DNA of 64,000 nt from DATEGZ01 sp035279905 (GCA_035279905.1 DATEGZ010000257.1:1-64000); one strand, 5' to 3'; numbered from the stretch's first letter, positions 51,069 through 59,484 are shown. Program-made: numbers and translations. The notes: a model not told the origin generated them from the sequence alone.

Positions 51069-52907
51069 ATGTCTGGATCCACGGCGGCCCCGCAGGAGAT
51101 CGCCAATCCCAACCGCCGGAACGTCGCGATCATCGCCCACGTCGATCACGGCAAGACGACGCTCGTTGACGCACTGTTACACCAGAGTGGCATTTTCCGT
51201 GCCAACGAGCGGGTCGCCGAGCGCGTGATGGACTCCAACGAGCTCGAGCGGGAGCGCGGCATCACGATTCTGGCGAAGAACACCGCCGTTCACTACGGCG
51301 ACGTCCTGATCAACATCGTCGACACCCCCGGGCACGCGGACTTCGGCGGCGAGGTCGAGCGCACGCTGTCGATGGTCGACGGGGTGATGCTGCTGGTCGA
51401 CGCCTCGGAGGGCCCGCTGCCCGGCACGCGCTTCGTGCTGCGCAAGGCGCTCGAGAGCCGGCTCGTGCCGATGGTCGTGATCAACAAGATCGACCGTGGC
51501 GACGCGCGCTCGCAGGCCGTGCTGAACGAGGTGTACGACCTGTTCATCGACCTCGACGCGACGGAAGATCAGCTCGACTTCCCCGTCCTCTACACGAACG
51601 CGCGCAACGGCACGGCGACGACGGATCTGGCGAAGCCGGGTGAGGACCTGCGGCCGCTGTTCCGCGCCATGATCGACCGCATGCCGCCGCCCCGCGGGTC
51701 GCAGGCGGCGCCGCTGCAGGCGCTCGTCGCCAATCTCGACTCGAGCGACTATCTCGGCCGGCTCGCGATCGCGCGCGTCTTCAACGGCCGCGTGAAGCTG
51801 AACGACCCGATCGCCGTGTGCAAGCTCGACGGTTCGATCGCGCGCACGACGGTGACGAAGCTCTACACGTTCGACGGCCTGAAGCGCGTGGACGCCACCG
51901 AAGTCGGCGCGGGCGACATCATCTGCCTGGCGGGCATCGAGAACATCATGATCGGCGAGACGATCGCCGACGCGGAGTCGCCGACGCCGCTCTCGACGGT
52001 GGCCATCGACGAGCCGACGGTGTCCACGATCTTCGGCGTCAACACGTCGCCGTTCGCCGGTCGTGACGGCCAGTTCGTCACGTCACGCCAGATCAAGGAC
52101 CGGCTCGACAAGGAACTGCTTGGCAACGTCTCGATTCGCGTCGAGCCGACCGAGTCGCCGGAGCAGATGAAAGTGATCGGACGCGGGGAGCTGCAGCTCT
52201 CGATCCTCATCGAGATGATGCGCCGCGAGGGCTACGAGCTTCAGGTCTCGCGCCCCGAGATCGTCATCAAGGAAGTCGACGGCGCGAAGATGGAACCCGT
52301 CGAAGATCTCGTCGTCGACGTCGCCGAGGAGTTTCAGGGCATGGTCATCGCGCAATGCGGCATCCGCCGCGGCGCGATGTCGAAGATGATCAACCACGGC
52401 AGCGGCCGTGTCCGTCTCGAGTTCCGGATCCCGTCACGCGGTCTCATCGGGTTCCGATCGCAGTTCCTGACGGAAACCCGAGGCACTGGCCTGATGCACC
52501 ATGTGTTCGCCGGCTGGGAGCCGTGGCACGGCCCGATTCCCGCTCGGCCAAGTGGCGCCCTGGTCGCCGATCGACCGGGGCCGGCAACCGCCTACGCGAT
52601 CGCCAACCTCCAGGAGCGCGGCGAGATGTTCATCGAGCCCGGGATGCCGGTGTACGAGGGCATGATCGTCGGTGAGAACGCGCGGCCGAACGACCTCGAC
52701 GTGAACATCACGAAAGAAAAGAAGCAGACGAACATGCGCGCGTCGACCGCCGACGAAGCGATCCGGCTGATTCCGCCACGCCTGCTCAGCCTCGAGCAGG
52801 CGATCGAGTTCATCAACGACGACGAGCTCGTCGAAGTCACGCCGAAGAGCCTGCGCGTGCGCAAGCGCGTGCTGGCGGCGAACATGCGACCGCGACGCCC
52901 GGAATAG
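51069..52907 (+). CDS. typA: Ribosome-associated GTPase TypA/BipA
   Basis: A 612-residue translational GTPase of normal length. G1 is AHVDHGKTTLVDAL, the effector loop RGITILAKNTAVHY, G3 DTPGHADFGGEVER and G4 VINKIDRGDARS. Domains II-V and the BipA-specific C terminus (RGEMFIEPGMPVYEGMIVGE, TKEKKQTNMRASTADEAIRL) follow. It assists ribosome assembly or stress-dependent translation. The ATG at 51069 was chosen because homology starts directly after it; the longer frame upstream is spurious. Confidence 0.95.
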   Translation: MSGSTAAPQEIANPNRRNVAIIAHVDHGKTTLVDALLHQSGIFRANERVAERVMDSNELERERGITILAKNTAVHYGDVLINIVDTPGHADFGGEVERTLSMVDGVMLLVDASEGPLPGTRFVLRKALESRLVPMVVINKIDRGDARSQAVLNEVYDLFIDLDATEDQLDFPVLYTNARNGTATTDLAKPGEDLRPLFRAMIDRMPPPRGSQAAPLQALVANLDSSDYLGRLAIARVFNGRVKLNDPIAVCKLDGSIARTTVTKLYTFDGLKRVDATEVGAGDIICLAGIENIMIGETIADAESPTPLSTVAIDEPTVSTIFGVNTSPFAGRDGQFVTSRQIKDRLDKELLGNVSIRVEPTESPEQMKVIGRGELQLSILIEMMRREGYELQVSRPEIVIKEVDGAKMEPVEDLVVDVAEEFQGMVIAQCGIRRGAMSKMINHGSGRVRLEFRIPSRGLIGFRSQFLTETRGTGLMHHVFAGWEPWHGPIPARPSGALVADRPGPATAYAIANLQERGEMFIEPGMPVYEGMIVGENARPNDLDVNITKEKKQTNMRASTADEAIRLIPPRLLSLEQAIEFINDDELVEVTPKSLRVRKRVLAANMRPRRPE

Positions 52908-52910
52908 TCG

Positions 52911-52950
52911 CAGGAACCCGCGGGAACCCCCAGGAACCACGAGGAACCCC
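52911..52950. repeat. Four tandem 10-bp GGAACC repeats
   Basis: Four consecutive 10-mers, 52911-52920 through 52941-52950, each read (c/g)(a/g)GGAACC(c/a)(c/g). The 10-bp period equals a DNA helical turn, so all units face the same side. The block ends three bases before a TATACT box. Confidence 0.85.
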
Positions 52951-52953
52951 CGG

Positions 52954-52959
52954 TATACT
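52954..52959 (+). promoter_or_regulatory. Candidate -10 box (TATACT) for the first GT87 gene
   Basis: TATACT ends eight bases before the GTG at 52968, compatible with a leaderless transcript. The tandem GGAACC repeats replace a recognisable -35. Confidence 0.45.
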
Positions 52960-52967
52960 CCCCGAAC

Positions 52968-54110
52968 GTGAGTCCACGGCTTCGCGCTTTTATCTGGCCG
53001 CTCCTGCTCACGGTCCTGGGTGCGACCATCTACGGGGTCGTGCGCTTCCCGCGCGGCCGGCAGTTCGTCGATTTCGAGGTGTACAGCCGCGCCGGCGGCC
53101 GCCTGTGGGCCGGCGAACCGCTGTACCGCGCCGACGACGGCCACTTCCAGTTCAAGTACCTGCCGGCGTTCGCCTTCGCCACGGTACCGTTCGCGAAGGT
53201 CGCTCAAGACACCGCGAAGGCCGCGTGGTTCACGCTCACGTTCGGCCTCATGGTCGCGTTCGTCCGTCGATCGGTCCGCGCGCTGCCCGATCGACGGATG
53301 CGCGAACGATCGCTCGCGTGGCTCACGTGGTTGTTTCTCGGCCGCTTCTTCGTCGCGGAGCTGAGCCTCGGCCAGGCGAATGTACTGTTCGGCTTGCTGC
53401 TGATCCTCGCGTTGAGTGACGTGCAGGCACGCCGCATGGGCCGCGCCGGTGCGCTCGTCGCCCTCGCGACGTTCATCAAGCCGTACGGCATCTTGTTGTT
53501 GCCGTGGCTCGCGGTCGTCGGCGGGCTCACGGCAGTCGTGACGTCATCAGTCGTCGTGCTGATCGGCCTCGCGCTGCCCGCGACCGTGTACGGCTGGCAA
53601 GGCAACCTCGGTTTGCTCGCCGATTGGTACCGCACCGTGACGGACACGACGCCCGAGAACCTGATGTTCGGCCAGAACATTTCGATGCCGGCGATGTGGG
53701 TGAAGTGGCTGGGACTCGGCCGGCCCGCGATTGCGCTCGGCGCCGCGACGGGCGCCGCGCTCCTCGGCGTGGCCGTGTGGGTGTGGGCGAGGCGCAAGCG
53801 CGTGGCCGCGCCCGAGTATCTCGAGTTCGCGCTCCTCTTGCTGCTCATCCCGCTGTTGTCACCGCAAGGCTGGGACTACATGTTGCTGCTCGGCGTGCCC
53901 GCCGTCGCGTGCCTGGTGGACCGTTTTCGCGCGCTCTCGCCGCCCTGGCAGATCGTCCTTGGTGTAGCGCTGCTCGTCGTGGGCTTCACGATCTTCGATC
54001 TCGTGGGCCGGACCATGAACGACCTCGTCGCCTGGACGGGGCTCATCAGCGTCGGAGCAGTCGTCTTCGTCGCGGCCCTCGCGCACCTTCGCGCGCGCGC
54101 GCTGGCATGA
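52968..54110 (+). CDS. GT87-like membrane glycosyltransferase, copy 1 of 3
   Basis: A 380-residue polytopic protein with about ten hydrophobic helices. FVDFEVYSRAGGRLWAGEPL places an Asp and Glu in the first loop, followed by YRADDGHFQFKYLPAFA, typical of the DUF2029/GT87 family of polyprenyl-phosphate-sugar-dependent mannosyltransferases. LLLIPLLSPQGWDYMLLLGV is a second signature shared by all three copies here. It would act in the periplasm on a lipid-linked or surface glycan. Its stop overlaps the next copy by four bases. Confidence 0.82.
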   Translation: MSPRLRAFIWPLLLTVLGATIYGVVRFPRGRQFVDFEVYSRAGGRLWAGEPLYRADDGHFQFKYLPAFAFATVPFAKVAQDTAKAAWFTLTFGLMVAFVRRSVRALPDRRMRERSLAWLTWLFLGRFFVAELSLGQANVLFGLLLILALSDVQARRMGRAGALVALATFIKPYGILLLPWLAVVGGLTAVVTSSVVVLIGLALPATVYGWQGNLGLLADWYRTVTDTTPENLMFGQNISMPAMWVKWLGLGRPAIALGAATGAALLGVAVWVWARRKRVAAPEYLEFALLLLLIPLLSPQGWDYMLLLGVPAVACLVDRFRALSPPWQIVLGVALLVVGFTIFDLVGRTMNDLVAWTGLISVGAVVFVAALAHLRARALA

Positions 54111-55240
54111 CGCGACGACAGGCGGCCATCTGGCTCGTCGCGCTGGCGGCGCTTGCCGCGGCGATGTACCTGGTCATCCGGCAGACCCGCGATCTCACGG
54201 ACTTCGAGGTCTATCGCACGGCCGGCACGCGCCTGCTCCACGCCGAGCCGCTCTACCGCGCCGAGGACGGCCACTTCGTCTTCAAGTACCTGCCCGCGTT
54301 TGCGTTCGGCCTCGTGCCGTTTGCGCTGCTGGGATCGGAGGCGGCGAAGGCGGCGTGGTTTGCGCTGACGTTCGCCTTGCTCGTCGCGTTCATCGCGGGA
54401 TCGGTCCGCGCGCTGCCCAATCGCCGGCGCCCGCTCGGTCCGCTCGTCGCGCTGACGCTCATCGTCATCGCCAGGCTCGCGATCCGGGAGTTGTCGCTCG
54501 GTCAGATCGACGTGCTGCTCGGCGCGCTGCTCGTCGCCGCCTTCAGCGCGACGACACGCGGTGCGCGCGGCGTGGCCGGCACGCTGGTGGGGCTTGCGAC
54601 GTTCGCCAAGCCGTACGCGATTCTGCTGGCGCCGTGGCTGGCGGCAACCGTCGGCGCCGGCGCCCTGGTGGCCGCGGTCGCGGCGATCGTCGCCGGACTC
54701 GCGCTGCCGGCCATCGTATACGGGTGGACCGGCAACCTCGATCTGCTCGCCGCCTGGTTCCGCACGGTGACCGAGACCACGGCGCCCAACATGCTGCTCC
54801 CCGAGAACGTCTCGATCGTGTCGGCGTGGGCCAGGTGGATTGGCGCGGGCCCGCTGGCGGCGGGGCTGGCGGCCGCGACCGTGATCGGCCTCATCGCCCT
54901 GGCGGCGTTCGTGCTCACCCGGCGCGAGCCGGTGGCCTCGCCGGCGTATCTGGAATTTGCGCTGCTGTTGCTCCTGATTCCGCTGCTCACGCCGCAAGGC
55001 TGGGACTACATGCTCCTGCTCGGCACGCCGGCCATCCTGTGCCTGCTCGACCGCTGGCGGGACCTCGGTCGCTATTGGCAACTTGTCGTCGCGGCGGCGC
55101 TGGCACTCATCGCGCTGCCCATGCGCGAGGTGCTGGGCCTCGCCATCACCCGCCAGGTCATGGGATCGGGGATTCTGACGGTCACCGCACTCGTCCTCGT
55201 CGCGGCGCTGGTCCAGTTGCGGCTCCAGCGCGCGGCATGA
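54107..55240 (+). CDS. GT87-like membrane glycosyltransferase, copy 2 of 3
   Basis: A 377-residue paralogue of the preceding protein. LTDFEVYRTAGTRLLHAEPL and YRAEDGHFVFKYLPAFAF keep the loop acidic residues; LLLIPLLTPQGWDYMLLLGT matches copy 1 almost exactly. The ATG at 54107 overlaps the previous stop (ATGA). A tandem duplication with moderate divergence is likely. Function is presumed the same chemistry with a different acceptor or linkage. Confidence 0.82.
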   Translation: MTRRQAAIWLVALAALAAAMYLVIRQTRDLTDFEVYRTAGTRLLHAEPLYRAEDGHFVFKYLPAFAFGLVPFALLGSEAAKAAWFALTFALLVAFIAGSVRALPNRRRPLGPLVALTLIVIARLAIRELSLGQIDVLLGALLVAAFSATTRGARGVAGTLVGLATFAKPYAILLAPWLAATVGAGALVAAVAAIVAGLALPAIVYGWTGNLDLLAAWFRTVTETTAPNMLLPENVSIVSAWARWIGAGPLAAGLAAATVIGLIALAAFVLTRREPVASPAYLEFALLLLLIPLLTPQGWDYMLLLGTPAILCLLDRWRDLGRYWQLVVAAALALIALPMREVLGLAITRQVMGSGILTVTALVLVAALVQLRLQRAA

Positions 55241-55256
55241 CGAGCCGCGACAGTTT

Positions 55257-55262
55257 TATACT
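55257..55262 (+). promoter_or_regulatory. Candidate -10 box (TATACT) for the second VWFA gene
   Basis: TATACT lies 18 bases before the ATG at 55281. The short leader contains GGGAG, about eight bases before the ATG, so this transcript would have a ribosome-binding site. No -35 is clear. Confidence 0.4.
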
Positions 55263-55280
55263 GTGGCGGGAGTTTCCTCT

Positions 55281-56180
55281 ATGCTGACCACACTTCACCG
55301 CTCGTCGGGCGCGTGCTGTCTGGCGTTGGTGGCAGCGGCGCTCGTCGTTCATCCTTCGCCAGCACTCCATGCGCAATCCAACAAGACCCGAATCTTCGTG
55401 TCGGTGACCGACGCGAAGGGCAAGCCCGTCAAAGGACTCACGAAGGACGACTTCATCGTCAAGCTCGACGGCGGCGATCAGGAAGTGCTCAGCGTGCAAC
55501 CCGCCACCGAACCGGCGTCGATCGTGATCATGACGGACCGGCTGGGCCTCGTGCCGACGTATCCGGCCTACGAGGCGCACGCCGCGCTCGGAAATTTCGT
55601 CAAAGCCATCCGCGCGGGCATCCCCGACAGCAAGATGGCGTTGATGACGTTCGACGGCACCGTGATCACGCTCAACTCGTTTTCGAGCGGGCCCGCGGAG
55701 CTCGACAAGAACCTCGGCAAGTTGACGAGCATCGCGCAGGACGCGGTGGTGCTCGATGGGCTGTTCGAGGCCGCGAAAGTCCTGCGCACGGCGCCGACGC
55801 CCAGAAAAGTGATCTTCGCTGTCGTCGCCGGCTATCGTCCGGACCAAAGCAACGTTCGCACCGACACCCTGGGCGAAGTGCTCCGGCTCTCGGGCGCGCA
55901 GGTCTGGGTGATCGAAGTCCGATCCTCACAGGGCGGCAACTGGGCGAACGACGCGCGCGAAACGGTCCTCGATCGGACCAGCAAGCTCAGCGGCGGCTGG
56001 ATCGACATCGTCGCCTCGCCGAACGGCCTCGAAACGATGTGCCGTCAGATGGCGGAGCAGCTCGCGGGACAGTACGACCTCACGTACGGCCCGGGCGGCG
56101 GCGTGTCGGCGAGCCAGCTCACAGTGAACGTCAAGCAGGCCGGGCTGAAGGTCCTCGCGCCAATCTGGACCGATCGGTGA
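55281..56180 (+). CDS. Secreted VWFA-related protein (short form)
   Basis: A 299-residue protein with a signal peptide (GACCLALVAAALVVHPSPAL then HAQ). TRIFVSVTDAKGKPVKGLTK and DDFIVKLDGGDQEVLSV match the VWFA-related acidobacterial domain; SIVIMTDRLGLVPTY is in place of the usual D-x-S-x-S MIDAS, so metal binding is doubtful. AQVWVIEVRSSQGGNW and TLGEVLRLSGAQVW are in the C-terminal half of the domain. It interrupts the GT87 series and overlaps the third copy by four bases, so is translationally coupled to it. Its role is unknown. Confidence 0.8.
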   Translation: MLTTLHRSSGACCLALVAAALVVHPSPALHAQSNKTRIFVSVTDAKGKPVKGLTKDDFIVKLDGGDQEVLSVQPATEPASIVIMTDRLGLVPTYPAYEAHAALGNFVKAIRAGIPDSKMALMTFDGTVITLNSFSSGPAELDKNLGKLTSIAQDAVVLDGLFEAAKVLRTAPTPRKVIFAVVAGYRPDQSNVRTDTLGEVLRLSGAQVWVIEVRSSQGGNWANDARETVLDRTSKLSGGWIDIVASPNGLETMCRQMAEQLAGQYDLTYGPGGGVSASQLTVNVKQAGLKVLAPIWTDR

Positions 56181-57301
56181 ACGTTCGACCGTTCCTCTGG
56201 CCCGCGCTGCTCATCGTCGTCGCCGCGGCGATTTACCTCCGCGTCCAGCGCGAGATGCCGGACTTCGGCGTCTACCGCACGGCGGCGACGCGCGCGCTGC
56301 AGGCCGAGCCGCTCTATCGCGCTGAGGACGGTCACTATCAGTTCAAGTACCTGCCCGCGTTCGCGCTGGCCATGGCGCCGTTTGCGCTGGTCGATCCCGA
56401 CGCCGCCAAGACGATCTGGTTCGCGCTGTCAGTGGGACTGCTGACGGCGTACCTGCGGTGGTCCGTGCGCGCGTTGCCCGAGCGGCGGCGGCCGGATCGC
56501 GTCCTGCTCCTGCTCACGGTCGCGCTCATGGCGAAGTTCTACCTGCACGAGCTCACGCTGGGCCAGACGAACATCCTGCTCGGCACGCTGCTCGTCGCGG
56601 CGCTGCTCGCGGTGCAAATCGATCATCCGCTCGTCGCCGCGGGGCTGATCGGCGTCGCCGCGTTCGTCAAGCCGTACGCGCTCGTCCTGATGCCGTGGCT
56701 CGCGTTCAGCTACGGCCTCGCGACGATCGGCGTCGCGCTCGCCGTGCTCGGTGCCGGCCTCGCGCTGCCGGCCCTGGTCTACGGCTGGAGCGGCAATCTC
56801 CAGCTGCTGATCGGGTGGTATCAGACGGTCACGACGTCGACCGGCCCCAATCTGCTCGGCGCGGACAACATCTCGCTGGCCGCGATGTGGGCGAAGTGGC
56901 TCGGGCCGGGCAGCGCGGCCGGCGCGCTCGCGACGGCGTCGAGCGTCGGGCTGCTTGGGGTCGTCGCGGCCGTGTGGCTCAAGCGCACGTCAGTGAACAT
57001 CCCGGACTACCTCGAGTTTGCGCTGCTGATGCTCGCGGTCCCGTTGCTGTCGCCGCAGGGCTGGGACTACGTGCTGCTGCTCGCGACGCCGGCGGTCGTG
57101 TGCCTGATGGATCGCTGGCCGGAAGTCACGAGCGGCTGGCGCCTGTTCACGGGCGCCGCGCTCGCACTGATGGGGCTCACGATCTTCGATCTCATGGGGC
57201 GTGAGCTGTACGGCCGCTTCATGGCGCGATCGATCGTCAGCGTCGCCGCGCTCGCGGCGGTCGCCGCGCTCGCGCACTTGCGGTGGAGAGCCCTCGCGTA
57301 A
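56177..57301 (+). CDS. GT87-like membrane glycosyltransferase, copy 3 of 3
   Basis: A 374-residue paralogue of the two GT87 proteins upstream, starting at a GTG overlapping the VWFA stop. MPDFGVYRTAATRALQAEPL and YRAEDGHYQFKYLPAFALAM keep the acidic Asp; the Glu at the D-F-E-V-Y position of copies 1 and 2 is Gly here (D-F-G-V-Y). AVPLLSPQGWDYVLLLATPA matches the shared C-terminal signature. Loss of that Glu could change or abolish activity. About ten hydrophobic helices are present. Confidence 0.8.
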   Translation: MNVRPFLWPALLIVVAAAIYLRVQREMPDFGVYRTAATRALQAEPLYRAEDGHYQFKYLPAFALAMAPFALVDPDAAKTIWFALSVGLLTAYLRWSVRALPERRRPDRVLLLLTVALMAKFYLHELTLGQTNILLGTLLVAALLAVQIDHPLVAAGLIGVAAFVKPYALVLMPWLAFSYGLATIGVALAVLGAGLALPALVYGWSGNLQLLIGWYQTVTTSTGPNLLGADNISLAAMWAKWLGPGSAAGALATASSVGLLGVVAAVWLKRTSVNIPDYLEFALLMLAVPLLSPQGWDYVLLLATPAVVCLMDRWPEVTSGWRLFTGAALALMGLTIFDLMGRELYGRFMARSIVSVAALAAVAALAHLRWRALA

Positions 57302-57331
57302 AAACCACGCCATCGAGAAAGAGAGGGTGTT

Positions 57332-58087
57332 GTGTCTGACAACCTCGTCGAACTTCAACAGCGAGTCCAACGCCTGGAAACACGTCTCACCGCAGCGACC
57401 CTGGAGGTGGAGCGGCTGCGCAGGATGAAACGACGATCCGCCGGACCGTCGCTCCTCGTCGCGCTCGGCCTGGTGGGCTGCGCCTGCTGGTCGCTTGCCG
57501 CGCAAGCCCCCGCGCCAGGTTGCTCGCGGGCCAAGGCGCCGTTCAAAGTGGTCGATGCGGCCGGGAACGCGATCTTCGAGGTCGGCACCACCGCCGTCAC
57601 CGATGACAAAGGCAAACCGGCGGGATCCACCAGGTTTTTCAGATTGGACAACGCCGAAGGCAAACCTGTGGCGTTCGCGTCAGCCACGCCGGATGGCAAG
57701 GCGTTCCTCAAGGCAATGACGCCCGACGAGAAGACTCAGGTCGTGATGGGCGTCACGGGCGCAAAGGACGCGTTGGTCGACCTTCGGTACGACGGCCCGT
57801 CGAAAGACCGGGCGTCGCTCTCGGTGATCCGGGGCCAGCCCGCTCTCTACATGTACAACGACGACTTCAAGAACATCGTCGAGCTCAGTCAGGCATCGAG
57901 CGGCGGCGGCCACCTGCTCATCAACAACGCCAAAGGTGAACCGATGGTCGAAGCCGGCGTCACACCAACAGGCGTCGGGTTCGTGCAGGCGCTTCCGAAG
58001 GGGAACCCGGGCGTCACGATGCTCGGGCTCCCGGGCACGTTCATCGTGGGCCGAGGCGCAGCGGGTGGCGGTGGCGGAGGCCGATAG
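57332..58087 (+). CDS. Membrane-anchored periplasmic beta-repeat protein, paralogue A
   Basis: A 251-residue protein I do not recognise. Residues ~5-30 form a coiled coil (VELQQRVQRLETRLTAATLE), residues ~38-58 a membrane helix, and the rest a beta-rich domain of repeated units such as FKVVDAAGNAIFEVGT, GKPVAFASATPDGKAFLKAM and GEPMVEAGVTPTGVGFVQAL. It ends in a Gly-rich tail. The GTG at 57332 follows GAGAGGG. It starts 30 bases after the GT87 stop and is followed two bases later by a paralogue. It may be an envelope scaffold. Confidence 0.7.
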   Translation: MSDNLVELQQRVQRLETRLTAATLEVERLRRMKRRSAGPSLLVALGLVGCACWSLAAQAPAPGCSRAKAPFKVVDAAGNAIFEVGTTAVTDDKGKPAGSTRFFRLDNAEGKPVAFASATPDGKAFLKAMTPDEKTQVVMGVTGAKDALVDLRYDGPSKDRASLSVIRGQPALYMYNDDFKNIVELSQASSGGGHLLINNAKGEPMVEAGVTPTGVGFVQALPKGNPGVTMLGLPGTFIVGRGAAGGGGGGR

Positions 58088-58089
58088 CC

Positions 58090-58743
58090 ATGGATGAGAT
58101 CACTTCTCTTCGCCAGGACATCGAGCGCATCGAGACGCTGCTCGATCGGACGGCGTCCGTCATCGAGCAGCAGCGCGTTCAGGAGCACGGGAGTCACGCA
58201 CCGCGCTTGACGTGCGCCGTGGCCATCGGCCTGATCGCCATCGGCGGCTGGTCGCTGTCAGCGCAGACGCCCTCACCCGCGCGCTTCCAGGTCGTGGACG
58301 ACGCGGACCGAGTCGTGTTCGAAGTCGTGCAGACGCCGGACGGGCTGCGTGGGATCGGCTTGAACACCGAGTCCGGCAAGCCCGCGGCGGTGATGAGCGT
58401 CCGGCCCGACGGCCGCACGCTCCTGAAGACCATGTCTCCGGACGACACGAGCGAGGCCGTGATGGGCGTCGGGGTGACGAAAGAGCCCGTCGTCACGCTG
58501 CGATGGGGCGGCAACACCAACGGTCTCGCGACGTTCGCGGTCACTGACCGCCGACCCATCCTGGGGCTCTCGAGTGGCGCCCAGCTCAGCCTCGGCGTTG
58601 CCGACGGCGGCCAACTGGCGCTCGGCGATGCCAAGGGCAATCCGATGGTTCAGGCGTTTGTCACGCAGGGCGGACTCGGCATGGTGAACGCCTTTCCGCT
58701 GGGCAATCCGATCGGCAGCTTTCTTCTCGGCAAGCCCAGGTAG
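58090..58743 (+). CDS. Membrane-anchored periplasmic beta-repeat protein, paralogue B
   Basis: A 217-residue paralogue of the preceding protein: short coiled coil (LRQDIERIETLLDRTASVIE), one membrane helix, then repeats such as FQVVDDADRVVFEVVQTPDG, SGKPAAVMSVRPDGRTLLKT and GNPMVQAFVTQGGLGMVNAF. Both share the F-x-V-V-D, G-K-P-x-A and M-S/T-P-D signatures in the same order, so they arose by tandem duplication. No catalytic residues are evident. It is probably cotranscribed with paralogue A. Confidence 0.7.
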   Translation: MDEITSLRQDIERIETLLDRTASVIEQQRVQEHGSHAPRLTCAVAIGLIAIGGWSLSAQTPSPARFQVVDDADRVVFEVVQTPDGLRGIGLNTESGKPAAVMSVRPDGRTLLKTMSPDDTSEAVMGVGVTKEPVVTLRWGGNTNGLATFAVTDRRPILGLSSGAQLSLGVADGGQLALGDAKGNPMVQAFVTQGGLGMVNAFPLGNPIGSFLLGKPR

Positions 58744-58758
58744 CGGTGCGCGAGCCGC

Positions 58759-59430
58759 TCATCGGGCCGCCGGTGTTCTGGTCTCGAGATCCATCGCCCA
58801 GATTCGCCGCTGCGTGACATAGACGAGCACCGCCAGCGCGACCCCGCCGCCGGCCGCGACGTACGGCAGCGCGTGCGCCATCGTCGTCGTGCCGAATCGA
58901 ATCACGAGCGCGTTGACGATCACGAGCGCGAGCCGGAACTCCGTCGGGCCGAGCTTGACGTAGCTGATCTGCAGCGTCTGGTTGACCGACATCGAGAGAA
59001 ACGAGTGCGCCATGAAGCCGGCGAAGACCGCGAGCAGGCAAAACAGGTCGAAGGACGATCGATCGGGCAGGATCCACGCGTAGCCGGCGACCACGACGCA
59101 GAGGAACACGTAGTCGAGGAAGTGGTCCATGTAGAAACCCCACTTCACGAGGCCGGTGTTCCGGAACTTCCCCACTTTGCCGTCGAAGTGATCGGTCGCC
59201 CACTGCAGCACGATCATGAGTGACACCAGCCACAGCCAGCGGAGATCGGCGGCGGCTTTCGCGCTGAACCAGAGGATGCCGGCGCACCAGACGATCGTGA
59301 GCAGCGTCAGGTGGTGCGTCTCGATCCAGCTCGGGATGCGCGGCAGCACCCACGGCGCCAGGCGGCGCTCGAGCGGCGCGAGCAGCGATTCGTTCGTCTT
59401 CCGGGCCCCGGCAAAGTCCTCGCGCGGCAT
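58759..59430 (-). CDS. CDP-alcohol phosphatidyltransferase family protein
   Basis: A 223-residue polytopic protein with about six hydrophobic helices. The catalytic motif runs D-H-F-D-G-K-V-G-K, then G, Y-M-D-H-F-L-D: the four metal-binding Asp of the CDP-OH-P family are present, but the usual A-R after D-G-x-x is G-K. It should join a CDP-alcohol and an alcohol acceptor, as in phosphatidylglycerol-phosphate or phosphatidylinositol synthesis. The ATG at 59430 follows GAGGAGG. It diverges from the next small secreted protein gene across a shared promoter region. Confidence 0.8.
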   Translation of the reverse strand: MPREDFAGARKTNESLLAPLERRLAPWVLPRIPSWIETHHLTLLTIVWCAGILWFSAKAAADLRWLWLVSLMIVLQWATDHFDGKVGKFRNTGLVKWGFYMDHFLDYVFLCVVVAGYAWILPDRSSFDLFCLLAVFAGFMAHSFLSMSVNQTLQISYVKLGPTEFRLALVIVNALVIRFGTTTMAHALPYVAAGGGVALAVLVYVTQRRIWAMDLETRTPAAR

Positions 59431-59458
59431 CGACCCTCCTCGCTTCCGATGCCGGGAT

Positions 59459-59478
59459 CGTATACCTGCGCGTAGAAT
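59459..59478. promoter_or_regulatory. Overlapping divergent -10 boxes plus TAGAAT
   Basis: CGTATACC gives TATACC on + (59461-59466) and TATACG on minus (59464-59459), again sharing the TATA core. A further TAGAAT on + (59473-59478) ends six bases before the ATG at 59485 and would give a leaderless message. The minus gene starts at 59430 after a good GAGGAGG. Confidence 0.4.
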
Positions 59479-59484
59479 GACGGC

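Noticed and set aside
52911..52950. CRISPR-like array
   Set aside because: The units are 10 bp and contiguous with no spacers; no cas genes nearby.
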